From JAJRPT01 sp965661945 (lineage in GTDB: Bacteria; Bacteroidota; Ignavibacteria; Kapaibacteriales; UBA2268), in contig CBFIFP010000001.1 in the NCBI GenBank assembly GCA_965661945.1, positions 682,001 to 746,000 on the forward strand: a DNA stretch of 64,000 bases, read 5' to 3'. Made by a program: the position numbers and the translations under genes. Below, in pieces: positions 1 to 9,683 of this stretch (within the stretch, counting starts at the first letter, position 1; each line of letters opens with the position of its first letter). Under the pieces are notes generated by a model. That model did no database searches. It was given only the letters and a program-made list of their open reading frames with translations, and was not told where the DNA came from.

Positions 1-159
1 CAAAATATAAGTTTTTTCATATTCTGATTGTTTATAATACTCTATAATTTTGATATTTGACGATTTTATCATAAAATTATTTATTCCAGCCTTATTTTTA
101 AACAAAATAATTAAAAATTCGTTTTTTTGGTGCAATCTTGTTAATTTTACTTTTTATTT

Positions 160-188
160 TTTGCAAAAAAAGTAAATTACATTATTTG
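160..188 (+). promoter_or_regulatory. Candidate promoter of glmS-proS
   Basis: A TTTG at 160-163 is followed after 17 bases by ATTATTTG at 181-188, about 30 bases before the glmS start. This partly matches the Bacteroidota -33/-7 pattern (TTTG and TAnnTTTG), but the -7 box is imperfect and the spacer is short. The remaining 1-159 are AT-rich and I see no gene in them. Confidence 0.25.
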
Positions 189-220
189 TAATTATTTTAA
201 TTTTAAAATAGGTTTTATTT

Positions 221-2053
221 ATGTGCGGAATTGTTGGTTATATTGGCAATAGAAAAGCTTCTAATCTGTTGATTAATGGTTTGAAAAGATTAGAGTATAG
301 GGGCTATGACAGTTCGGGTATTGCTCTTTATGAGAATAATAAAATTAATGTATTAAAGCAAAAAGGTAAGGTGGAACATCTTGATAGAATGGTGCCTCAC
401 GATATGCTTAATTCAACTTTAGGTATTGCTCATACTCGCTGGGCTACTCACGGTTTCCCTAATTATGAAAATGCTCACCCGCATACTGATAATTCTAAAG
501 AAATTGCTATCGTGCATAATGGTATAATCGAGAACTATTCATCTATCAAAAAGAAACTTTTGAGTGAGGGCTATACTTTTGAATCTGATACAGATACTGA
601 AGTTCTTGCTGTTTTTATTGGGCATTTATACAAAAAAACAAATGATTTGGAAACGGCTGTTAGGTTGGCACTTAGAGAAATTGACGGTACTTATGGTATT
701 GCTGTTGTGAGTTCTTATGAGCCAGATAAAATTATTGGTGCAAGATTGGGTTCGCCTATGATTCTTGGAATTGGCGATGGTGAATATATCTTGGCATCTG
801 ATGCTGCTGCTATTATCCAGCATACAAAGCAAGTTGTTTATATTGAAGATGGTGAAATGGTTATCGTGAAAAAAGATGGCTTTGTAACTAAAACTATTGA
901 TAATGAAGAAACTGATTCAATAATTAATCAAATTGAATTTGATATTGAGCAGATTGAAAAAGGTGGGTTTGAGCATTTTATGCTTAAGGAGATTTTTGAG
1001 CAACCAGAAACTATTATGAATTCTTTTAGAGGTAGATTAATTGCTGATAAAGGTAATGTTAGGCTAGGCGGTTTGAACTCTGTGAAAGATAAATTATTGA
1101 AAGCAAAACGCATTATATTAACTGCGTGTGGGACATCTTGGCATGCGGCTTTAACTGCAGAATATATGATTGAGCAGTTGGCTCAAATTCCGGTAGAAGT
1201 TGAATATGCAAGTGAGTTTAGATACAGAAATCCAATTATTGGACCTGATGATATAGTGTTTGCAATTTCTCAATCTGGTGAAACGCTTGATACTATTGCT
1301 GCTGTAAGGGAAGCAAAGCAAAAAGGTGCAACGGTGCTTGGAATTGTTAATGTGGTTGGCTCTACTATAGCTCGAGATACTGAAGCGGGGATTTATCTGC
1401 ATGCAGGACCTGAAATTGGAGTTGCGTCAACTAAAGCATTTACTTCTCAATTAACAGTTCTGGCTTTGATTGCGGTATATCTTGGAAGACAAAGATATTT
1501 ATCACAGATTGATGGTAGAAGAATTGCAAATGAGTTAATAGCACTGCCAGATAAAGTTAAAAAAGTGTTACTATTGCAAGAAGAAATTATGAAAATTGCT
1601 GATGACTTTTATCACTCCACAAACTTTCTCTATCTTGGAAGAGGATATAACTTCCCTCTTGCTTTAGAAGGTGCTTTGAAATTGAAAGAGATTTCTTACA
1701 TTCACGCTGAGGGTTACCCTGCGGCTGAAATGAAACATGGACCTATTGCGTTGATTGATGAGAATATGCCTGTTGTGTTTATTGCTACTCAAGATGAAAT
1801 ATATGATAAAGTTTTATCAAATATTGAGGAGGTGAAAACAAGAAAAGGTAAAGTTATTGCGATTGCAAATGAAGGTGATGAAAGGATTCAAAGTGTTGCT
1901 GATAGAGTTATTTATATTCCAGATACTCTTCCGATGCTCAATCCGATTCTCGCTGTTGTTCCTTTACAGATGTTAGCTTATTATATTGCACTTAAATTAG
2001 AATGCAATGTTGACCAGCCAAGAAATCTTGCGAAATCAGTTACAGTAGAATAA
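221..2053 (+). CDS. glmS: Glutamine--fructose-6-phosphate aminotransferase (isomerizing)
   Basis: Converts fructose-6-phosphate and glutamine to glucosamine-6-phosphate, the first step of amino-sugar synthesis for peptidoglycan and LPS, in the cytoplasm. The protein starts MCGIVG, so Cys2 is exposed as the N-terminal nucleophile after Met removal. A class II glutamine amidotransferase domain fills about residues 2-220 (TRWATHG, HNGIIENY). Two SIS sugar-isomerase domains follow, about 290-430 (TACGTSWHA, SQSGETLDT) and 465-600 (LGRGYNFPLALEGALKLKE). It ends in the typical LAKSVTVE. The length of 610 aa is normal. The ATG at 221 is fixed by the N-terminal Cys. An ATAGGTT stretch precedes the start, also seen before two other genes. 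No glmS ribozyme is visible upstream. proS follows after 30 bases on the same strand. Confidence 0.97.
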   Translation: MCGIVGYIGNRKASNLLINGLKRLEYRGYDSSGIALYENNKINVLKQKGKVEHLDRMVPHDMLNSTLGIAHTRWATHGFPNYENAHPHTDNSKEIAIVHNGIIENYSSIKKKLLSEGYTFESDTDTEVLAVFIGHLYKKTNDLETAVRLALREIDGTYGIAVVSSYEPDKIIGARLGSPMILGIGDGEYILASDAAAIIQHTKQVVYIEDGEMVIVKKDGFVTKTIDNEETDSIINQIEFDIEQIEKGGFEHFMLKEIFEQPETIMNSFRGRLIADKGNVRLGGLNSVKDKLLKAKRIILTACGTSWHAALTAEYMIEQLAQIPVEVEYASEFRYRNPIIGPDDIVFAISQSGETLDTIAAVREAKQKGATVLGIVNVVGSTIARDTEAGIYLHAGPEIGVASTKAFTSQLTVLALIAVYLGRQRYLSQIDGRRIANELIALPDKVKKVLLLQEEIMKIADDFYHSTNFLYLGRGYNFPLALEGALKLKEISYIHAEGYPAAEMKHGPIALIDENMPVVFIATQDEIYDKVLSNIEEVKTRKGKVIAIANEGDERIQSVADRVIYIPDTLPMLNPILAVVPLQMLAYYIALKLECNVDQPRNLAKSVTVE

Positions 2054-2083
2054 AAATATTATTAAAAAATTAGAATTAGAAAA

Positions 2084-3793
2084 ATGAAGCAAAGCCAATA
2101 TTTTATACCAACTTTAAAAGATGTTTCTTCTGATGTGCAGATGAAATCACACCAATTAATGCTTAGAGCAGGACTTGTGCGTTCGCTTGGAGCAGGGATT
2201 TTCTCTTGGTTGCCTTTGGGCTGGAGAGTTATAGAGAAAATTAAAAAAGTGCTTCAGGAAGAAATGAATAAAATAGGTGGACAAGAGTTTCATTTGCCAG
2301 CTCTTAATCCAATTGAAATTTGGGAAGAGACGGGCAGAGTAGAAGCTATGGGCGATGTTTTGTTTCATATTAAAAATAGAGAGGGGCTTGTTCTTGCTCC
2401 AACTCACGAAGAGATAATTGCTTATCATGCTAAGCAGCACGTGAGTTCTTATCGTGATATGCCAATGATTTGGTATCAGATTCAGTCTAAGTTTAGGAAT
2501 GAACCACGTCCTCGTTCGGGTGTTTTGCGTGGTCGTCAGTTTTTTATGAAAGATGCTTATTCACTTGATACTTCTTATGAAAATCTTGATGTTAGTTATG
2601 AAAAACATTATCAGGCATATAAAGCGATATTTGATAGATGTGGAATAAAATATTTTATAGTTGGTGCATCATCTGGCGCTATGGGTGGCTCTAAGTCTCA
2701 AGAATTTATGGTGGAAAATGAGTTTGGAGAAGATGTTTGTGCTATTTCAGATTCTGGTTATGCTGCAAATATTGAAGTTGCTATTTCTGCTGTTACGCCA
2801 ATATCAAGATTTCCAGAAAACCCAGTAATTGAGAAATTTGCTACTCCAAATTCTAGAACTATTGACGAACTTGTAAAAGATTTTAATTTAGATGAAAAAG
2901 TATGTGCTAAGTCATTAATATATATTGTAAATAAAAAATCAATATTAATTTTGATGCGTGGTAATGATGAACTAAATATTTCTAAAGTTGAATCTTACTT
3001 CGGTACAACGGATATTCGCCCAGCTCATGATGAAGAGATTTTTGAGATTACGGGTGCAAAAGCAGGTTCTCTAGGACCAATTAATCTTAAAAAAGAAATT
3101 GAAATATATGCGGACTTGCTTTTAGAAAATTGTAATGGATTGGTTTCTGGTGCGAATGAAACTGGATTTCATTTCAAGAATATTGACATTTCAAGAGATG
3201 CAAAGATTAAAGAATTTGGGGATTTTAGAACTGTTCAGACTGGTGAGCCAGATACGGTTGATGGAAGTGAGTTAAGCGTTGTAAAAGCAATAGAGTTGGG
3301 TCATATATTTAAACTTGGAACAAAGTATTCAGATGCTCTTGGTGCTAAGTTTTTAGACACAGATGGCAAAGAAAAAAGCATTGTTATGGGAAGTTATGGT
3401 ATTGGAGTAGAAAGAATTGCGGCTTGCTTTATAGAGCAAAGTTCTGATGACAATGGAATAATTTGGAATAAAGAATTAAGTCCATTTGATTTACATATTA
3501 TTGGAATCAATACTCATAAAGATGAAATGGTAAGAAATTTTTGCGAAACTTTATATTCAGATTTGCAAAAAGAGAATTATGAGGTGCTTTTTGATGATAG
3601 AGATGTAACACCTGGATTTAAATTTAAAGATGCAGATTTGATTGGAATACCAGTTCAGTTAATTATAGGGTCACGTGCATTAAATGAAGGGAAGGTAGAG
3701 TTAAAAATTCGTGTAACAGGGCAAAAAATAATGATTAATTCCGATGATGTTATAAACTTTATTAAAAATAAATTGAAAAAAACTTCGAAATAG
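2084..3793 (+). CDS. proS: Proline--tRNA ligase, bacterial type with editing insertion
   Basis: Charges tRNA-Pro with proline. The class II synthetase core is visible: motif 2 region around residues 135-165 (FRNEPRPRSGVLRGR, then FFMKDAYS) and motif 3 near 445 (VMGSYGIGVER). Between them, about residues 225-385, lies a YbaK-like insertion that in this family hydrolyses mischarged Ala-tRNA-Pro. The anticodon-binding domain is about 470-565 (DDRDVTPGFKFKDADLIG). At 569 aa it is the bacterial ProS length rather than the shorter eukaryote-like type found in many Bacteroidota. It follows glmS by 30 bases and is probably co-transcribed with it. No anomalies were seen. Confidence 0.96.
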   Translation: MKQSQYFIPTLKDVSSDVQMKSHQLMLRAGLVRSLGAGIFSWLPLGWRVIEKIKKVLQEEMNKIGGQEFHLPALNPIEIWEETGRVEAMGDVLFHIKNREGLVLAPTHEEIIAYHAKQHVSSYRDMPMIWYQIQSKFRNEPRPRSGVLRGRQFFMKDAYSLDTSYENLDVSYEKHYQAYKAIFDRCGIKYFIVGASSGAMGGSKSQEFMVENEFGEDVCAISDSGYAANIEVAISAVTPISRFPENPVIEKFATPNSRTIDELVKDFNLDEKVCAKSLIYIVNKKSILILMRGNDELNISKVESYFGTTDIRPAHDEEIFEITGAKAGSLGPINLKKEIEIYADLLLENCNGLVSGANETGFHFKNIDISRDAKIKEFGDFRTVQTGEPDTVDGSELSVVKAIELGHIFKLGTKYSDALGAKFLDTDGKEKSIVMGSYGIGVERIAACFIEQSSDDNGIIWNKELSPFDLHIIGINTHKDEMVRNFCETLYSDLQKENYEVLFDDRDVTPGFKFKDADLIGIPVQLIIGSRALNEGKVELKIRVTGQKIMINSDDVINFIKNKLKKTSK

Positions 3794-3853
3794 AAAAAAA
3801 CTATATTAAATTTACGATAATTTTCTAACAATTTTTAAAATATAGGTTTTCAA

Positions 3854-4243
3854 ATGGTCAATCAAGACGCACCTATTGCTATAATAGAGGATAATGCTCC
3901 GATTAGAAAACTATTTGCAACTGTGCTTACAAAAAGTGGTTTCAAAACGTTAGAGTATGGAACAGCAGAAGAAGCATTAAATGGTTTAAAAGAAACTGAG
4001 TGTTCTACAATACTACTTGATATTCTTTTACCAGATAAAAATGGGACAGAGTTAATAGAAGATTTGAGAGCGATAAAAAACTTAAAAGAAATTCCTATTA
4101 TTGCAGTTACAGGATTTGCTAAACCCTCAGATCAGCAGAAGTTTATGAAATTGGGTTTTGATGGCTTTATTCCAAAACCAATCAACACATCTGCTTTTGT
4201 GAATGAGATAAAGGAATATAGATCTAACAAATTTGAAAATTAA
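3854..4243 (+). CDS. Single-domain response regulator (CheY-like receiver)
   Basis: A stand-alone phosphoacceptor receiver of 129 aa with no output domain. Visible sites are the acidic pair in IIEDN near residue 12, phosphoacceptor Asp56 (ILLDILLPD), Thr86 (AVTGFA) and Lys108 (PKPI), all in the canonical positions. It lies 18 bases upstream of a CHASE/PAS histidine kinase on the same strand, so the kinase is its likely partner. It may act as a phosphate sink or through protein contacts. The start at 3854 is preceded by AAAATATAGGTT, a leader also found before glmS and the GH57 gene. Confidence 0.9.
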   Translation: MVNQDAPIAIIEDNAPIRKLFATVLTKSGFKTLEYGTAEEALNGLKETECSTILLDILLPDKNGTELIEDLRAIKNLKEIPIIAVTGFAKPSDQQKFMKLGFDGFIPKPINTSAFVNEIKEYRSNKFEN

Positions 4244-4261
4244 TACCAGGGAAATTTAAAG

Positions 4262-6454
4262 ATGGCTGCCAATTCTTACGAAGACGTCCTTCGGGACGCA
4301 ACCTCACAGAAATCTAAAAAGAACATTATTTTTCAATTTTCTAAAACTTATCCAGCTTGGCTAATTTTAATAATAGCTATTGGCTTAAGTATTGGTTTAA
4401 TGTTCTTTGTTGAAAGTTCAATTAAAGGTGACAATGAACTAGCATTTGAAAAAGCAACAAATTCTGTTATTACAAGAATTAAAGATAAATATACATTAAA
4501 TGACCAAATACTAAATTCGATAAATGCGATATTTAGTTCTTATGTGGTTAGGGATGTATTTGAGTTAAACGCTGCAACTCCTGCAAATACCTATCCATCT
4601 ATAAGAAGTATTTTAAGAATCCAAAAAGTTCCCAATGATAGATTAGAAGATTTCATTTATAATACTCGCTCTCAGGGTTATTATGATATGCAAATTAATC
4701 CAGATAATGAAAATGAAACACATTATTTGACTGAGTATGTAGTTCCGTTTGAGAGAAATCCTCATTTATCAGGGTATGATTTTTCATCAGATCCAATGGC
4801 GACTAAATATATTGAGCAGGCAGGTAAAAACAATTTAAAAGTTATTACCCCAGTTTATAATACATGAAAAGATACTATTGGTTTTTATTTAATTGCACCT
4901 CAATATCAGGTTGGGATGCCAATTGAAACTGAAGAAGATAGAATGAATAACTTTATGGGTGCATTAATTATTGAAATATCACCCTCGATATTTTATGAAA
5001 ATGCTTTAGGTAAAGGTGTTTCTTCTGATTCTAATATAGTTTTTGATATTTATGAGGAAATAGATGGTGCAAAAAATACCATATTTAAATCATTTAATAT
5101 CGATATATTAAAACAAAATTATAATCCAATTGTAACAGAGATAAAAGATTTTAAAATCAACCAAAAATCAATTTTTATTGATTTTAAGACTGTTCCTGAT
5201 TTTGGAGGAGAGTTTCAGAAATACCTACCATTGATATCATTAATTGCTGGTATTTTAGTTTCATTTATTTTATTCGGATTTATCTTATCGGTTATTACAA
5301 GTCGACAACGAGCATTAGAATTAGCCGACCAAATGACAAAATCCCAAAGACGAATTGTAGAGTCTTCACAAGATATAATTGCAGTGCTTTATTTTAATGG
5401 TATTTGGAAAACAATGAACAGAGCAGCCGAGGATATTTTTAATGTGAGTGCTGAAGAGATGGTTGGGATGTCGGTTGATGAATTATTTATAGAAAAGCAA
5501 GACTCTCATAAATTTTATTCTATAATTGAATCTTCGATGGATGATTATACCGAAAGATTAGATTTCCAAATGAAAGCTAGAGGAAACAAAGTTAAATGGG
5601 TGAACTGGTCGTTAACTGTATCTCAAACGGATAAATTAATTTATGCAATTGGACGCGATATAACTTTAGAAAAAGAAGCTCAAACTCAACAAGATATTAG
5701 AAATAAACAAGTTCAACTTGCAGAGCAGTTTTCAAGAGAAGCCTCTGAGTCTAAATCTTTCTTTATGACTCAGCTTTCTCATCAATTAAGAAACTCTCTA
5801 ACTGGGATTTTGGGTTATCTTGATTTGGTTCAAAATGGCTTTTATGATAATGAAGAAGAGATGAAAGAGTATGTTAAGTTAGCAGAGATGTCATCAGAGG
5901 AAATATTCCAGTTTGTATCTGATATTGTGGACATTACAATAGCTACTGACGGAGAAAATACATTAGATATGTCAACTGTTTCTTTTAAAGATGTGTTTTA
6001 TAAGGTTAATTATAAAAGCTCTTTAACCGGTGAGCTTGAAGATATTAAAATAGAGTTAGTAGAAGAAAATGGTTCTGCACATTTTGTTGGAGATAAAAAT
6101 GTAATGAATGAAACACTTTTGTTTATGTATAAGGCATTAGCTGAAGGCAATAATTCAACAACTACAATACAGGTGAATGCATCTGATAATCCATACGAAG
6201 GTGCAATGGAAATACAAATGCTTGGCTCTGAAAATTCTAAACTTGAAAAAATGATTCATATTTATAAAGCAGAAAAAGATAATATTATTGATGCTTTAGA
6301 GAATGATGAAGACGATATATTACTAAAACTTTCGATTATAGAATCAAATATAAGAAGGTTAAACGGTTCATTTAGTGTTGAAACTTTCGGAGGAGAGGAA
6401 GGAAATATATTTATGGTTACTCTTCCTATGAATCAGAATTTAAAGAAAAAATAA
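4262..6454 (+). pseudogene. CHASE-PAS sensor histidine kinase interrupted by in-frame TGA
   Basis: Two open stretches, 4262-4867 and 4916-6454, are in one frame, separated only by a TGA at 4865-4867 (codon 202). The reading continues as KDTIGFYLIAPQYQ, which completes a CHASE sensor domain, so this was one 730-codon gene. TGG (Trp) to TGA is the simplest change. Order: TM1 about residues 31-50, extracytoplasmic CHASE about 75-300, TM2 about 323-345, PAS about 363-470, and HisKA with His507 in SHQLRNSL. The C-terminal ATPase region is degenerate: no clear N-box or DxGxG motif. Nonsense mutation, sequencing error and readthrough are all possible. TGA ends many neighbouring genes, so general recoding is unlikely. 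It is followed by a strong terminator and preceded by a CheY-like gene. Confidence 0.85.
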
Positions 6455-6463
6455 ACTTACTTT

Positions 6464-6491
6464 AAGCCACTTTTTAAGTGGCTTTTTTTTA
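6464..6491 (+). terminator. Rho-independent terminator
   Basis: A perfect stem AGCCACTT/AAGTGGCT with a 3-base loop is followed by a run of T. It sits 10 bases after the histidine kinase stop and closes the regulator-kinase unit. The remaining 200 bases to 6695 are AT-rich, with nothing else recognised. Confidence 0.9.
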
Positions 6492-6694
6492 TTTTGAATA
6501 ATGAAATTATAGATTTTATTTTTAAGTTTAACTCGTAAGCATCTAATATTAATTTACCCAAAAAAACTCTTTAATACTGTATTTTAGAAAGAAATATTTT
6601 TAATATTTTTTATTGTTTTTTTTGAAATTTAACTCAATATCCATAAATTGCAATAATATTTATTCATTTCTGAATAAAATGTAAGGAAAAGCTT

Positions 6695-9196
6695 ATGAAC
6701 CTCAGCAAAGCTGTTATAATGGCAGGTGGATTCGGAACAAGATTACGACCACTTACAATGAAACTACCTAAACCAATGGTTCCGATTTTAAATTCTCCAA
6801 TGATGGAGCATATCGTTAATTTATTGAAAAAATATGGAATTACTGATGTTTTAAGTGTTTTATATTTTCAACCTGAGATTATTAGTGATTATTTTAAAAA
6901 TGGAAGTGATTTTGGTATTGAAATGAACTACGTACAAGCAGTAGCTGATTATGGCACTGCAGGTAGTATTCGTAATGCTCATGAACAAGTAAATTTGGAT
7001 GAACGATTTATTATTATTAGTGGTGATGTTTTAACTGATTTTAACATTGAAGAAGCGATTAATTTTCATGTTAAAAGAGGTGCAAAGGCTACGATTTTAT
7101 TAACAAGACATGAAACTCCATTACAGTATGGAATTGTGATGACTGATAAAGATGGACGAATTACTAAATTTTTAGAAAAACCATCTTGGGGTCAAGTTTT
7201 TTCTGACACTATAAACACAGGTATTTACATACTTGAACCAGAAGTTGTAGATATGATTCCTTATCGTGAAGAGTTTGATTTTTCGAAGGACTTATTTCCT
7301 TTAATGTTAAATAAAGGAATGGATTTATATGGTTATGTAGCAGAGGGGTACTGGCGTGATGTTGGAAATTTAGATGAATATCAACAAGGACAATTAGATG
7401 CTTTGAATGGTATTGTTAACCTACCATCAAATGATTTTAAATATATTTCACCAACTTCTCAAATTGATGAAAGCGCCACTCTTATTGGTAATAATGTGAT
7501 TGCTAGTAATTCAATAATTAGTAAAAATGTTAAATTACGAAACTGTGTGATTGGACCTAATGTGAAAATAGGTGAAGGTTCTAATTTAAATAATGTAACT
7601 ATTTGGGAAGACACTAGCATAGGTCGATATACTGAAATGACTGATGATGTTTTATGTAGTAATATTATTGTTGGTGATAAGACCACAGTTCAAGAAAATG
7701 TATTTATTTCTGATAATTGTATTATAGGTGAAAATGCTACTTTAACTCCAAATATTAAACTTTGGCCTAATAAAACAGTTCAAGACCGAGCTACTCTTAC
7801 AAGAAGTTTGGTACAAGAAGAAAAATGGCTAAGAGAGTTATTTACTGATGCAAGAATTACGGCTCAATCAAATGTGGAGATTAATCCTGAGTTTGGAGCT
7901 AAATTAGGAGCATGTTTGGGATTAAGTTTTGGAGTAAATGCTAGATTGCTTGTTAGTAGAGACCCTAACAAAGTTTCCAGAATTATGAAGCGTTCTATTA
8001 CTTCTGGGCTTATGAGTGTTGGTGTTTCATCAAATGATTTGCAAATCACTTCTATTCCTCAAACAAGACAAGAGCTAAGAACTGGAAAATATGATGGTGG
8101 ATTTCACGTAAGACGCTCAACAAGAAATCCTGAATTAACTGATATTATTATATTTAATTCGGATGGGAGAGATATATCTATTGCTCAAGCGAAAAAAATC
8201 GAAAGATTCTTTTATGGTGAAGAAATAAACAGGGTTAAAGCTAATGATGTTGGTTCGCTGAGTTTTCCGGAGAGAACTAATGAGATTTATATAAATAGGT
8301 ATTTAGATTCATTGGATGTTGAACTTATTCAGAATCAGAAACTTAAACTTCTTATTGATTATAGTTATGGTTATGCTTCAACTATATTGCCTAATATTTT
8401 AGGAAAAATTAATGTATCTGCTTTATCATTACATGATTATGTAGATGCTATGAAATTTCATCCTGACCCAACTCAAAATAATGAGATTATGAATGAAGCA
8501 GGCGAGATTATGCTCAACTTGAATTATAATCTTGGTTTTACTTTGGAATCTGGTGCTGAAAAAATTGCAATGATAGATCAAAGAGGTAAATGGTTTTCTT
8601 CTCAAAGACTGCTTAGTATTGTTACAAAATTGTTTTTAGAGACAAATAAAAATAAAATGCCTTTTAAAATTGCTATATCAATAACTGCCTCTAGTGAAAT
8701 AGATTTATTGGCAAAAGATTATAATGTTGAAATAGTAAGAATTAGAAATAATCACTCTGCTATGATGGACGCTACTTTAGATACAGATGTAAAGTTTGTT
8801 GGTGGAATTTATGGCGGATTTATTTTTCCTGAGTTTTTGTTTGCTTCGGATGGGATGTATTCAGTTGGTAAAATTATTGAGATGTTGGCACAAACAAATT
8901 GGAAGTTATCAGAGATAGATGAAATGATTCCTAAAAGATTTCAAGATATTGTTTCTGTGGAGTGTCATTGGAGCAAGAGAGGACAAATCATGCGTTCACT
9001 GATGAATTTTTCTGAAAACAAGAAACGAGAGCTTGTTGAGGGAGTAAAGATTTTTGAAGATGGCAATTCAGTTTTATTTATGCCTGCTAAAGAAACTGCG
9101 ACTTTTAATTTATACGCAGAGGCGAGTAGTATAGAATTATGTGACGAGTTAATTGAAAAATATAAAAATGAATTAAATATTTGGCTACAAGAATGA
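6695..9196 (+). CDS. Sugar-1-phosphate nucleotidyltransferase fused to phosphomannomutase-like domain
   Basis: Probably makes a nucleotide sugar (GDP-mannose or similar) for glycan synthesis. Residues 1-235 form a nucleotidyltransferase with MAGGFGTRLRPLT at the N-terminus and a conserved lysine in FLEKPSWG. Residues about 255-375 are left-handed beta-helix hexapeptide repeats. Residues about 380-830 resemble a phosphomannomutase/phosphoglucomutase. In that half the catalytic SHNP-type motif reads STRNP (475-479), and no DGDGDR metal loop is visible; the matching region reads MIDQRG. The mutase half is therefore probably inactive or altered. Similar fusions are known from cyanobacteria and actinobacteria. 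AAGGAAAAGC precedes the ATG. It overlaps the next gene by ATGA. Confidence 0.88.
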   Translation: MNLSKAVIMAGGFGTRLRPLTMKLPKPMVPILNSPMMEHIVNLLKKYGITDVLSVLYFQPEIISDYFKNGSDFGIEMNYVQAVADYGTAGSIRNAHEQVNLDERFIIISGDVLTDFNIEEAINFHVKRGAKATILLTRHETPLQYGIVMTDKDGRITKFLEKPSWGQVFSDTINTGIYILEPEVVDMIPYREEFDFSKDLFPLMLNKGMDLYGYVAEGYWRDVGNLDEYQQGQLDALNGIVNLPSNDFKYISPTSQIDESATLIGNNVIASNSIISKNVKLRNCVIGPNVKIGEGSNLNNVTIWEDTSIGRYTEMTDDVLCSNIIVGDKTTVQENVFISDNCIIGENATLTPNIKLWPNKTVQDRATLTRSLVQEEKWLRELFTDARITAQSNVEINPEFGAKLGACLGLSFGVNARLLVSRDPNKVSRIMKRSITSGLMSVGVSSNDLQITSIPQTRQELRTGKYDGGFHVRRSTRNPELTDIIIFNSDGRDISIAQAKKIERFFYGEEINRVKANDVGSLSFPERTNEIYINRYLDSLDVELIQNQKLKLLIDYSYGYASTILPNILGKINVSALSLHDYVDAMKFHPDPTQNNEIMNEAGEIMLNLNYNLGFTLESGAEKIAMIDQRGKWFSSQRLLSIVTKLFLETNKNKMPFKIAISITASSEIDLLAKDYNVEIVRIRNNHSAMMDATLDTDVKFVGGIYGGFIFPEFLFASDGMYSVGKIIEMLAQTNWKLSEIDEMIPKRFQDIVSVECHWSKRGQIMRSLMNFSENKKRELVEGVKIFEDGNSVLFMPAKETATFNLYAEASSIELCDELIEKYKNELNIWLQE

Positions 9197-9657
9197 TTAG
9201 AATTAGTGATATTTTAGCGATTGAATCAATTTCTTTGAATAATAATTATCAAGATAAAGAAGAGCTTTTATCAAAACTGGTTGATTTGGCATCAAATTCT
9301 AACAAAATTATTGATATTGAAAAATGTAAAAAAGCAGTTTATGACAGAGAAGATGTTATGTCCACAGGTGTAGGTAAAGGAATTGCTATACCTCATGCTA
9401 AAACTGAGTCAATTAACAATACTGTTGCTGCTCTTATAACACTAGAAGGTGGTATAGATTTTAAATCACTTGATAAAAAAGATGTTAATATTGCTTTTTT
9501 ACTTTTATCTGAGCCAATAAATATTGGTAATCATCTTAGAATGTTATCTCAAATATCAAAGCTTCTAAATAATGAGAGTTTGAGAGATAATATTATACAT
9601 GCTAAGAGTAGTCAAGAAGTGATTGATGTTATAAATAGATTTGAAAAGGAATCCTGA
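9193..9657 (+). CDS. PTS IIA domain protein (fructose/nitrogen type, PtsN-like)
   Basis: A stand-alone EIIA type-2 domain of 154 aa. The phosphorylatable histidine is His68 in GIAIPHAK, followed by the family's ALITLEGGIDF region. No EIIB or EIIC is nearby, so a regulatory role like PtsN fits better than sugar transport. The start is taken as ATG 9193, which overlaps the upstream stop as ATGA; a TTG at 9181 would add four residues. The adjacent nucleotidyltransferase gene gives no clear functional link. The gene converges on the rhomboid-like gene 26 bases downstream, and no terminator hairpin is visible between them. Confidence 0.88.
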   Translation: MIRISDILAIESISLNNNYQDKEELLSKLVDLASNSNKIIDIEKCKKAVYDREDVMSTGVGKGIAIPHAKTESINNTVAALITLEGGIDFKSLDKKDVNIAFLLLSEPINIGNHLRMLSQISKLLNNESLRDNIIHAKSSQEVIDVINRFEKES

Positions 9658-9683
9658 TAAATGTCTTTATATAAGTTTTGATT

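Noticed and set aside
664..685. TTGGCAC inside glmS as possible sigma-54 site (a similar one near 8886)
   Set aside because: Both lack the -12 TTGC part at the right spacing and lie inside genes.
4262..6454. TGA read as Trp throughout the genome
   Set aside because: Many complete genes here end at TGA (for example the genes at 6695, 20588, 60774 and 61340), so a changed genetic code is not supported.
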